Shown: positions 37,104 to 45,700 of the stretch, piece by piece
Numbering within the stretch: position 1 is the stretch's first letter
Layout of the letters: the number at the start of each line of letters is the position of its first letter
DNA from: Acidilutibacter cellobiosedens
GTDB lineage: Bacteria; Bacillota; Clostridia; Tissierellales; Acidilutibacteraceae
Length of the DNA stretch: 64,000 nt
NCBI RefSeq assembly: GCF_004103715.1
Contig: NZ_CP035282.1
Span: 682,001 to 746,000 of the forward strand
Direction of reading: 5' to 3'
Notes under the pieces: model-generated
What the model saw: the letters and a program-made list of their open reading frames with translations, nothing else
What the model was told of the DNA's origin: nothing
The model's database searches: none
Position numbers and translations under genes: made by a program

Positions 37104-37274
37104 ATGTTGGTAATAGGCAGAAGACCAGGGCAATATGTAGTAATCAATAACAATATCAAAGTAAAAGTTGTGAAAAGCGATTCGGGAGACCTCCGATTGG
37201 CAATCGATGCACCATCTGATATAAAAATAATTCGAGGTGAGATATACGAAACGGAGGTATTGAAGAAGGCCTAA
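37104..37274 (+). CDS. Short CsrA paralogue (copy 2)
   Basis: A 56-residue CsrA, easily missed because of its length. It begins MLVIGRRPGQYVVINN and keeps Arg6, Arg7, the AIDAPSDIKIIRGEIY core and Arg44, all needed for RNA binding. It ends at residue 56, so the C-terminal extension of copy 1 is absent. AGGAGGGAGG stands 5-10 bases before ATG 37104, and the overall ribosome site is itself GGA-rich. It lies alone between flagellin 1 and flagellin 2, with its own sigma-A-like promoter and its own terminator. It may regulate flagellin without being answerable to FliW; that is inference. Confidence 0.88.
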   Translation: MLVIGRRPGQYVVINNNIKVKVVKSDSGDLRLAIDAPSDIKIIRGEIYETEVLKKA

Positions 37275-37305
37275 TCCGTATGATTTTTAAATATTTAGCT
37301 CATGG

Positions 37306-37350
37306 ATGAGTTAGTTTGGCGGTTACACACAAATTGACTCATTTTTATTT
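37306..37350 (+). terminator. Terminator after csrA copy 2
   Basis: ATGAGTTAGTTTG (37306-37318) pairs with CAAATTGACTCAT (37330-37342), two G-T pairs, followed by TTTTATTTT. Confidence 0.75.
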
Positions 37351-37372
37351 TGGTATCGACAGGGCTGCTCAT

Positions 37373-37396
37373 ACCCGGGTAAGCAGAACCTGTTAT
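37373..37396 (+). other. GC-rich leader hairpin upstream of flagellin 2
   Basis: CTGCT...AGCAG encloses the 10-base palindrome TACCCGGGTA. It lies between the csrA2 terminator and the GGA-loop hairpin of flagellin 2, so it is in the leader or promoter region of that gene. No sigma-28 site was found between 37350 and 37454. Confidence 0.4.
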
Positions 37397-37407
37397 ATAT
37401 AAATTTG

Positions 37408-37445
37408 GTGAGAAAGGAAGCTCACTTAAAAAAATTCAAGGAGGG
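37408..37445 (+). promoter_or_regulatory. CsrA-type binding leader of flagellin 2
   Basis: GTGAG-AAAGGAAG-CTCAC (37408-37425) is a 5-bp hairpin with GGA in its loop; 12 bases on is the Shine-Dalgarno AAGGAGGG (37438-37445). The layout matches flagellin 1 although the stems are of different sequence. Confidence 0.6.
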
Positions 37446-37453
37446 AATATATA

Positions 37454-38506
37454 ATGAGAATTAATAACAATTTAATGGCAATGAATGCCCACAGACAGTT
37501 AGGAATCAATAACGACAGTGTAGCAAAATCTTTGGAGAAATTGTCATCAGGGTATAGGATCAACAGAGCAGGAGACGATGCAGCAGGATTGTCAATATCA
37601 GAAAAAATGAGAGGCCAGATAAGAGGACTTAATATGGCATCAAAGAATGCTCAGGACGACATATCCCTTATTCAAACATCAGAAGGTGCGTTAAACGAAA
37701 CTCATGCTATCCTTCAAAGAATGAGAGAATTGGCTGTTCAGTCAGCAAACGACACAAACGTTACAATAGATCGTCAAGCATTACAAGCAGAAGTTGATCA
37801 ATTAGGATCAGAGATCTCAAGAATATCAAGAGATACAGAATTTAATACTCAAAAATTATTAGACGGTTCATTCCAAGATAAGGTATTTCATATAGGAGCC
37901 AATGAAGGACAAAACATAAAACTAAGTGTAGGGAGTATTGACGGAAAATATTTGGGAATTCAAACACAATATGCAGTTGATGGTTCCGGAATAAAAGCAA
38001 CAGATGCTTCGGGAAATCCTACAGGTAATACTATTGCTGTATTCAAAAATGTAGGAGATACACTTGTATCTGAATCTTCAGGGGTTGAAGAAGTACTTGC
38101 AAATACGGCAGGATATTATGTATTGGCAAGTGGAGGAGATGTTACGCAAGAATTATTCCGTACCGCGGATAAAGCATTTGCAAGCGGAGAAATACTAACA
38201 TTGGGAGTTAACATCTATTCACAAGCGACAGCAGATAAATCAATTACACAGATCAATAATGCTCTTGATAAAGTATCGGCAGAAAGATCAAAATTAGGAG
38301 CATATCAAAACAGATTGGAACATACTATCAAGAATCTTGATAATGTAGCAGAAAACTTACAGGCATCGGAATCAAGAATCAGAGACGTAGATATGGCAAA
38401 AGAAATGATGGAATTTACAAAACAAAATATACTTCAACAAGCAGCAACAGCAATGCTTGCTCAAGCAAATCAAGCACCGCAAACAGTACTTCAATTGTTG
38501 AAATAG
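37454..38506 (+). CDS. hag: Flagellin 2
   Basis: A 350-residue flagellin whose first ~150 and last ~95 residues are nearly those of flagellin 1, while the central ~100 residues (about 160-255) differ. The C-terminal end AQANQAPQTVLQLLK is identical in both. It begins at ATG 37454 after AAGGAGGG. No clear sigma-28 promoter was found in the short gap behind the csrA2 terminator, so its transcription start is unclear. The gene ends in a strong terminator. Confidence 0.97.
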   Translation: MRINNNLMAMNAHRQLGINNDSVAKSLEKLSSGYRINRAGDDAAGLSISEKMRGQIRGLNMASKNAQDDISLIQTSEGALNETHAILQRMRELAVQSANDTNVTIDRQALQAEVDQLGSEISRISRDTEFNTQKLLDGSFQDKVFHIGANEGQNIKLSVGSIDGKYLGIQTQYAVDGSGIKATDASGNPTGNTIAVFKNVGDTLVSESSGVEEVLANTAGYYVLASGGDVTQELFRTADKAFASGEILTLGVNIYSQATADKSITQINNALDKVSAERSKLGAYQNRLEHTIKNLDNVAENLQASESRIRDVDMAKEMMEFTKQNILQQAATAMLAQANQAPQTVLQLLK

Positions 38507-38528
38507 TATTATATATTCAGCTATTAAG

Positions 38529-38560
38529 GGCAGAAGATAAAATCTTCTGCCTAATTTTTT
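38529..38560 (+). terminator. Terminator after flagellin 2
   Basis: GGCAGAAGAT (38529-38538) and ATCTTCTGCC (38542-38551) form a perfect 10-bp stem followed by TAATTTTTTT. Confidence 0.9.
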
Positions 38561-38657
38561 TGCACTGTTCCTGCTTCTCAAATTATGTTAAAATCAATAT
38601 ATGGAATATGGACGTCACTTTGTCCTTGATTTCACTAAGAAATAATACCTTATTTTA

Positions 38658-38685
38658 TAAATATTTCGCATAAAATTACCGATAA
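38658..38685 (+). promoter_or_regulatory. Sigma-28 promoter of maf copy 1
   Basis: TAAA (38658-38661), 16 bases, ACCGATAA (38678-38685), one mismatch from consensus. It is 34 bases before the maf1 ATG. Confidence 0.75.
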
Positions 38686-38719
38686 CATTTAAAGAACTAT
38701 ATATAAAAGGGTTGATAAA

Positions 38720-40558
38720 ATGGATATCAATGTAATTAATAATAATCTTAAAATATTAAAGCTTATGGGATATAATAACATAAAATTGTCTAGTTCTTTT
38801 AATATAGAGGAAACAAAAGACGGATTTCATACATACAAATATATTGATGAAAATGAAAAGTCTGTTTATATGCACAGTAAATATAATATTAAAAGAGAAG
38901 TTGATTCTGTTTTGGAAAATATAGATTTTAATAGGGATGCACTATATTTGGTTTATGGTTTAGGGTTGGGATATCATATAAAAGAGCTGAAGAAGAGAAT
39001 CAGCAGTAAAAGCTATATTTTTGTTATAGAAAAAGATATGAACGTAATATCTACATATATTAAAAATGAAGATTTTAAAGAGATATCTGGGAATAATATT
39101 TTGTTTTTATTCGGAAGTGAAGATGATATATTGACGTTATTTAACAGCAAAATTTTTGCTTTTAATACTATGCCTCTTTTGGGGAACTTAACATATGTTA
39201 TACTGCCTTCCTATAATAGAATATATGGGAAATGGATAAACAGCATGAATAGTAAGATTATGGATATTGTTAAGCACTCATTTTTTATGTTGGGAAATGA
39301 TATGAAAGATACAATAATAGGAATAGAAAATAATTTTGAAAATATCAAAGAATTAATTGAGAGCCCAAGCATAGAAAAAATTAAAGATAAATATAAAAAA
39401 GTCCCGGCAATAATAGTTTCCGCAGGCCCTTCTCTTGATAAGAATGTTGACAAGCTTAAAGAGGCTCAGGGGAAATGCCTTATTATTGCAACAGATGCAG
39501 TACTTACGACATTGAAAAAACGTGGGATTGTTCCGGATGGAGTGGTTAGTATTGAGAGAGGGGAAGCAACTTACGAAAAATTTTATAAAGATAAAAATAT
39601 AGATAAAAGAATTGTATTTATAGGCCCTCCCGTAGTAAAAAAAGAATTGTTTCATGAATTAAGGGATAATAAAAAACTTATTTGTTTAAAAAAAGATGAA
39701 AAAATCAATGAATGGATAAATAATGATATATTAAATGAAAATAGATTGTTGAGTATGGGAACTTCCTGTGCTCATGTGGCCTTTTCTTTTGTTAAATATG
39801 TAGGAGCTGATCCCGTTGTATTTATAGGTCAGGATTTAGCCTATACTTCAGAGGGTGTTACTCATTCTCAAGATGTGGAAGTCAGGACTAAAAAAAATTT
39901 GAAAGAAGAAAAGGATATAGTATTTGTAAAGGGTATGAATGGAGAAGAACTTCCTACAAATAGAGTATTCAAGAACTTTTTGACTTGGTATGAACTTCAA
40001 ATAGCAAACGACAACAGCGGGAGAGAATATATAAATGCTACAGAAGGCGGTGCATTAATTGAAGGTGCCGAATCTATGAAATTAGATGATGTAATAAATA
40101 AATATTGTAAAAAGAAAATTATACCGCTTTATGATATTGTTCCTGAAGGAAGGTTTGATGAAAAAAAATATAAAGAGGCCTTGGAAAGAATTGAAGAATT
40201 ATATCAATATTTTGATGATATCAGGAAGGAAGCAGAAGAACAGATAATAAGATTGAATGAAATAAAGGAAAGAGATAATATAAAGAAAATATTAAAAGAA
40301 TTGAATAAAGCAGCAAAATTGGAACAGCTCTGCATATCCAACGGTGTTTCAAGAACAATGTTTCAACCTGTTATAATGATGTCGGCAAGCAGGATAAAAA
40401 TGTTAGGAAATGAATTGACAAGGGATAATGTAAAAGCTAATCTAATTATTCAAAAAAATATGGCAATAGGAATATTGGGAGGCTGCCATGCATTACAAAA
40501 TTCTGTTTCCAAGATAATTGACAGGCTGAAGTCCGATATTCAGTGTAAAAAAGAATAG
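38720..40558 (+). CDS. Motility-associated factor (Maf) glycosyltransferase, copy 1
   Basis: A 612-residue cytoplasmic protein of the Maf/MptE-like (DUF115) family, the enzymes that attach nonulosonic acids such as legionaminic or pseudaminic acid to flagellin. The central MptE-like Rossmann domain has IIVSAGPSLDKNVDKL (about residues 231-246), and SMGTSCAHVAFSFVKYVGADPVVFIGQDLAY (about 343-373) is the second signature. The C-terminal third is helical. It has its own sigma-28 promoter. A second, different Maf lies at 55622-57481; sharing is over the core motifs only. Substrate choice between flagellins is unknown. Confidence 0.9.
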   Translation: MDINVINNNLKILKLMGYNNIKLSSSFNIEETKDGFHTYKYIDENEKSVYMHSKYNIKREVDSVLENIDFNRDALYLVYGLGLGYHIKELKKRISSKSYIFVIEKDMNVISTYIKNEDFKEISGNNILFLFGSEDDILTLFNSKIFAFNTMPLLGNLTYVILPSYNRIYGKWINSMNSKIMDIVKHSFFMLGNDMKDTIIGIENNFENIKELIESPSIEKIKDKYKKVPAIIVSAGPSLDKNVDKLKEAQGKCLIIATDAVLTTLKKRGIVPDGVVSIERGEATYEKFYKDKNIDKRIVFIGPPVVKKELFHELRDNKKLICLKKDEKINEWINNDILNENRLLSMGTSCAHVAFSFVKYVGADPVVFIGQDLAYTSEGVTHSQDVEVRTKKNLKEEKDIVFVKGMNGEELPTNRVFKNFLTWYELQIANDNSGREYINATEGGALIEGAESMKLDDVINKYCKKKIIPLYDIVPEGRFDEKKYKEALERIEELYQYFDDIRKEAEEQIIRLNEIKERDNIKKILKELNKAAKLEQLCISNGVSRTMFQPVIMMSASRIKMLGNELTRDNVKANLIIQKNMAIGILGGCHALQNSVSKIIDRLKSDIQCKKE

Positions 40559-40617
40559 AAAAAGCGTGTCAGTAAAAAAGTTTTTAGAATAACAGAATAA
40601 ATAAAGGAGCTGATAAA

Positions 40618-40815
40618 ATGGATATACCATCTCTATCCATAGCCCTAAGCCAATCCAAACTCTATCAGGAAGTAGGAGTATCCGTCATGGAAATGGCTAT
40701 GGATTCAATAAAGATGCAGGGAACGGATTTGACTAAAATGATGGAAGCAACCACAAAGATTATGCAGCAATCTGTAAATCCTCATATAGGAGGAAATATA
40801 GATATTTCCGTTTAA
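40618..40815 (+). CDS. YjfB-like putative motility protein
   Basis: A 65-residue small protein without membrane segment, matching the YjfB motility family in length and pattern: an N-terminal IPSLSIALSQSKLYQEVGVSVMEMAMD helix and a C-terminal end rich in Met/Thr/Gln, finishing VNPHIGGNIDISV. In Bacillus yjfB is a SigD gene of unknown function. Here it is 59 bases after maf1 in the same direction and probably on its transcript. AAGGAGCTG is before ATG 40618. Confidence 0.78.
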   Translation: MDIPSLSIALSQSKLYQEVGVSVMEMAMDSIKMQGTDLTKMMEATTKIMQQSVNPHIGGNIDISV

Positions 40816-40848
40816 GAAGAAATTTGCAGGATATAAATGACGAATAAA

Positions 40849-40893
40849 CCAAAACACAGCCGAAAAATTATCTCCGGCTATGTTTTGGTTATA
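40849..40893. terminator. Bidirectional terminator
   Basis: AACCAAAACACAGCCG pairs with CGGCTATGTTTTGGTT (one mismatch) around an AT-rich loop, between the convergent yjfB-like gene and the small minus-strand gene. Confidence 0.85.
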
Positions 40894-41116
40894 AACTATA
40901 TTCTACGGGTATAAGTAAAAAATTTTTTTCCCCGATAAAATTTATTATTAAATAGGTTTCGTCATTGAAAAAATACAGAAGCCCTCCGTGTTTTTCGGCA
41001 AAGTCCCTTAATTCGTGATAAAAGAGCATATCTTCATCTTTAGTCTCATCGAAACTGTCTCCAGCAAAATCCAAAAGAGCATTTATTTTTTTATCAATTA
41101 AATCATTTTTAAACAT
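40889..41116 (-). CDS. Small hypothetical protein
   Basis: A 75-residue acidic soluble protein of no family I recognise. It is helical at the start (LIDKKINALLDFAGDSFDETKDEDML) and beta-like at the end (LLYFFNDETYLIINFIGEKNFLLIPVEYSL). ATG 41116 is behind AAGGGGG, a good ribosome site, and the gene is followed by a strong terminator shared with the opposite strand. It lies beside decayed opp genes but on intact reading frame, so it is likely real. Confidence 0.6.
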   Translation of the reverse strand: MFKNDLIDKKINALLDFAGDSFDETKDEDMLFYHELRDFAEKHGGLLYFFNDETYLIINFIGEKNFLLIPVEYSL

Positions 41117-41197
41117 AGAGATTACCCCCTTGTCTTATATAAACATACCCATATTTCAAAATAAAACAACATAAATTGAAATATTTTATTGAGGGTT

Positions 41198-41701
41198 TTA
41201 ATACAAATGGCAGGCAACTACATGTCCGGATTCTTTCTCTGTTAATTTCGGTTCACTTTCATGGCACTGTTTCATTTTGTACTTACACCTGGTGACAAAT
41301 TTGCATCCTGAAGGGGGGGTAAGGGGACTGGACACATCGAGAGCCGATGTGGGTTCATCATACAGCATAAATTCGGGATTGGTCGATAATGCCCTTGCTA
41401 TTCCTATTCTTTGCCCTCCGCTGAATTCATGAGGATAATTATTGTATCTTTCTTCCGGGGAAGGAATTTTTACCAATTTAAGCATTTCCACGGTTTTGTT
41501 TTTAGTTTTTGCTTTTCCCAATCCCTGATGTTCCCTTATTATGTCTGATATTTGATGTCTTACAGTAAATACCAAATTAAGTGAAGCCATGGGATTTTGA
41601 AATATCATAGCTATATCATTGCCGCAGATTACTTTAATTTCACCGATATTGTTAAAAAAAGAAACCTTTAAATTTTTTAAACTTAATAAGGGCTCTTTCA
41701 A
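41198..41701 (-). pseudogene. oppD-type ABC ATPase remnant with two internal deletions
   Basis: The 167-codon frame is a shrunken oligopeptide ABC transporter ATPase. It starts like OppD (LSLKNLKVSFFNNIGEIKV) but jumps straight to CGNDIAMIFQNPMASLN, so Walker A is missing. The signature EFSGGQRIGIARAL and Walker B MLYDEPTSALDV are present, then it jumps from DVSSP to the C-terminal oligopeptide domain (GCKFVTRCKYKMKQC) with the H-loop lost. An intact OppD is about 330 residues. Both deletions keep the frame. Without Walker A it cannot work as an ATPase. It is next to the oppC remnant. Confidence 0.85.
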
Positions 41702-41718
41702 ACTAATCTCTCCTCTTC

Positions 41719-42412
41719 CTAATCATTATTTGCTTTAGGTTCAAATGCGACTCTGAATACATCTCCTAAAACATTAAAACTAAGTACCGTAAGTAATATC
41801 AATATTTCCAGGAATAATGCCAAATAATGGGCATTGCCTATATAACCCTGGGCATATTTGAGTATACTGCCCCAGGATGAATCAGGCTGGCGTACTCCTA
41901 ATCCCAAGAAAGACAAAGATGATTCCGTCAGAATGGCTCCTGCAGTATTTAAGGCTGATGCTACTATAATTGTGGAAAAAATGTTTGGTATAATATGTTT
42001 CAATATGATAACATTTGATTTTTCTCTATAACTTTTGAATATAGTACATACTCTCTTTCCTTAACAGATAGGGTTTCGGCTCTTACAATTGTTGCTATCC
42101 CAATCCAGCTGAATAGGCCTATTATTATGATAATGTTTTGAATTTCGGGTTTTAAATAGACATTTAATATGAGTATCAAAAAAAGTGGGGATACTCATAA
42201 GTATATCTATGGTTCTCATAATTAAACTGTCAACTCTCCCGCCAAAGTAACCGCTTACTGTTCCAACTATAGTTCCTATTATTGTTGGATATTATCATAG
42301 AGAGGAATCCAACTGTCAGAGGCACTCTGCCTCCATACAATGCACGTGCAAAGTAATTTCTTCTCATTTCATCGGTACCGAATATATGCTCTTTATTGAT
42401 TATTTTTATATG
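41719..42412 (-). pseudogene. oppC-type permease remnant, frameshifted
   Basis: A decayed oligopeptide permease gene on the minus strand. The 5' part (around 42412-42290) encodes KEHIFGTDEMRRNYFARAL and YGGRVPLTVGFLSM. A frame change is then needed to read [19 protein letters not shown] and [15 protein letters not shown], and more changes lead to the intact 94-codon end at 41719-42003 (ESSLSFLGLGVRQPDSSWG, the EAA-loop region). Typical OppC proteins have about 300 residues; the first 70 or so are gone. It forms one dead locus with the oppD remnant downstream. Confidence 0.85.
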
Positions 42413-42588
42413 AGTTGATATTGGTATAGCTTAAATTAATGATCTGAATATTCGATATTTACTGTATATATCGGGCGAAAAGGTTCTTTGGTGTGTTTTT
42501 AGGGAAAATAGTGAAATTATTCGATTAATAGTACTATACAATGTGAGAAATAGTATGATGTCCCGTTGATTTTATTTAATCTTTTAGC
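42413..42588. other. Intergenic stretch before the giant flagellin
   Basis: No gene is seen. The sequence is AT-rich, between the decayed end of oppC and the sigma-28 site at 42589. A TAGTACTATACAAT-like stretch near 42527 is the only notable short motif. Confidence 0.4.
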
Positions 42589-42615
42589 TAAACTTTTTAT
42601 AATCTTTGCCGAAAT
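42589..42615 (+). promoter_or_regulatory. Sigma-28 promoter of the giant flagellin
   Basis: TAAA (42589-42592), 15 bases, GCCGAAAT (42608-42615), one or two mismatches from GCCGATAA/T and exact spacing. It is 91 bases before the ATG. Confidence 0.65.
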
Positions 42616-42706
42616 ACAAAATAGTGGGACCAAAGTCTCAGAAAAAACAGGCTAAATGTACTATGTTAAAATGGATTATTGAAATAATTTATAAAGAAGG
42701 CTCTTT

Positions 42707-45700
42707 ATGTATATACAAAATAATATTTTGGGAATTAACTTTTTAAACAATGACAAAAAAAATATAAAGATATTGGAGAAATCCTTAGGTAAGCTGTCTT
42801 CGGGCCGAAGAATAAATACGGCAGCAGATGATGCTGCCGGTTTAAGTATATCGGAAAAGATGTGGGGTCAGATACGTGGACTGAAAATGGCGAAAAGAAA
42901 TGCATTGGATGCCTATTCTATGATGGAAACAAGAGATGGTGCATTAGACGAGGTTCAAAATATGCTTCAAAGGATGAGGGAATTAACCGTACAATCGTTA
43001 AATGAGACATTAACGGATGAAGACAGGGGAAAATTACAAACAGAATTCAGAGCCTTGCAGATTTCCGTATCTAAAATCAGCAAGGAATCCCAATGGAATA
43101 CAAAATTTTTATTTGAACTTCATGAATCCTCATTTTGCAGTTTTGAAGGAAATCAAAGATTTAATCAGATAATAAAAATTTCAGAGGGATTTAATAATGA
43201 TTTAGAAATATCCGCAGACGGAAATATTACAAATATATTTTTAGAGGGAGGATATTACACAATCGGTGAAATCGCAGATATTATAGATGATAAATTGATA
43301 GAGAAAAATCCAAATTTAATTATTAATTTGACTGAAGAAAACGGAATATCCATTCAAAGCGAAAACAGTTCAAACATTGATTATATAAAAGGCGGATTAT
43401 CTTTTTTATTTTACGACTATCATATGGGTACCCCACCGGGAATGGTAATAGGTGTAACCGAATTTATAAAAGGCGGAAGGTTGAATATCATTCCCGGTAA
43501 CAATGATAAATTAAATTTTTATATCGGAGCTGACAGAGGGTGTACAATAAGTTTTTTGCCTAAATCGGGAGGGTATTCCATAGATGAATTAATTGATACT
43601 ATTAATGTTCAATTAAAAACAAAAGGGGAAAATGATGTAAAAGCTATAAAATACTTGGATAAATATATCGCCCTATATTCCAGTAAATATGCTATTACGG
43701 GATTAAGCGGAAATATGATTAAAATAGACGGAATTACATCTGTATTATATGATAATGCTAAATACGGCTATATATCAAAAAACCAAGGGTATGTAGTAGG
43801 AAGGAAAGATTTAGAAAATGGGATTGTGGTAAAGAAAGGTATAAATGATACCCTTGGACTAAAGGTAGATGATGAAGTTGGGTTTAATGTCATAAATTTA
43901 TTGGATGAAGAGGAAAACAGCAAAATTTATACTTCAGACGGAATAATAAAAAGAATAAATGACGAGGCGGAAAGGCAGGGAATAGGAATTATTGCTGACG
44001 GAATTTCATTTAGGGAAGGCAAAATCAATCTGAGAATACAAAGTAACTATTTTGGCGGTAAAAGTAAAGTTGTATTGGACCCGTATTCCTCTGCATATAA
44101 TGATCTTTTCGTAGGAGAAAATAGATATAGGCTTAATCCCATAGAAAATTTTGGAAAGGTGACTCAGGCAACCATAGAAGGAAAGTATGTAATAAATAAA
44201 ATTACAGAGATAAAGAAAGATTATAATGATACTTTGAAATTGACTGTTGACGGGAAAACAGAAACGATTAAATTAAAAGAGAGAAGTTATAATAGCGATG
44301 AATTAATTAGTGAAATAAATTTTGAATTGAAGGAAAGGGAACTTAATGCAGCAGCTAAGCTGATGGGACCGACTGAAGATGATAAATATGCAATATTCAT
44401 TAATAATAGTGAAATCGGAGAAGGCGAGATAAGTATTTCGGAAGATTCAAATGGGTTCGAATACTTATTTTGTAAATCTTACTTTGACATATTGGAGAAT
44501 AAAGACGGAGAAACAAAAATAGTGGAGGGAGAAGAAGGAATAGTAGGGCCAATAGAGGTTATAGAAACCCCTGCTGTTTTAACGGGAAGAGCGGATTTAA
44601 AAAATGGAGTCAATATTGATAATACAAATGATAAATTAAGTTTTAATATGAGCGGGGAAGACATGGAGATTGTATTAGACCATGGAAGTTTTAATGCCCG
44701 GGAGTTGTCTTTTATGATAAATGATAAGTTAAGGGGGAAAAATATAGATGTAGGTTTAAAAGAAAATTCTGGCTATGGAACGAATCTTGTATTTACTACT
44801 GTAAACAAAGGAAATGGACAATACTTTAGAAATATAGGGGGCTCAGCATACAGTACCGTATTGGCAAAGACCGTATACAGTAAACCTGCCAATAGCGACA
44901 GCGGAGTAACTGCAAATTATTCGATTATTGGAAGGACAGATATAGGAAATGATTTTGTAATTGATGATTTAAATAACTTATTGTCTTTTGTTTATACGGA
45001 TGGAAATAAGGATGAGAATAATGAATATAAATTGGATATTGAATTGGAGAAGAAAACGTATACAGATACAAATATAAATGATTTAGTTTCGGAATTAAAT
45101 AATAAAATTAAAGATAAATTGAGAGAGAAAGGATTATCTGATGATAAAATATCTGCTGATTTGGTTAATTCCAAGATAAGATTAAATATCAAAGAGCCTG
45201 GAGCTGATTATAAATTGAATAAATTTAGCGGAGGTTTTTATGATATGGTATTTGAAAAGGAAGTTATATCTAAACTTCAGCCATATTCTTATTCGGGATA
45301 TTCTAATTCAAAAGATGAGCAGATTACGTATGTTGTCGGCAGGGAAAATTTGAATAAAGAAATAACAATACACCCATATATAAATGATGTTTTGATTTTT
45401 GATTTTCATCATAATTCAAGGACAGAAACTTTTAAACTACACATTGATCCCGGTAAATATACTTCATCTGGAGCTGTTGCAGCCGAAATTCAAAGTAAAC
45501 TTAATAAAGAATTATTGGAGAGAGGATACGAATCAAATAGTATTAAAGTGCAGATAGGCGGAGTCGACAGCGGTACAGCCATAGATGATGAAAATAAATT
45601 AGTAATTAAATATGAGAGTAAAGACGGTATAAACGATAATGGCAGTTATATAATTGACGGGGTTAGGGGAAGTGCTGCTTATACTGTTTTTTATAGGGCG

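Noticed and set aside
37347-37453. Search for a sigma-28 promoter of flagellin 2
   Set aside because: TATCGACA near 37374 has the wrong -10 sequence and no TAAA at 15-16 bases; no site is claimed.
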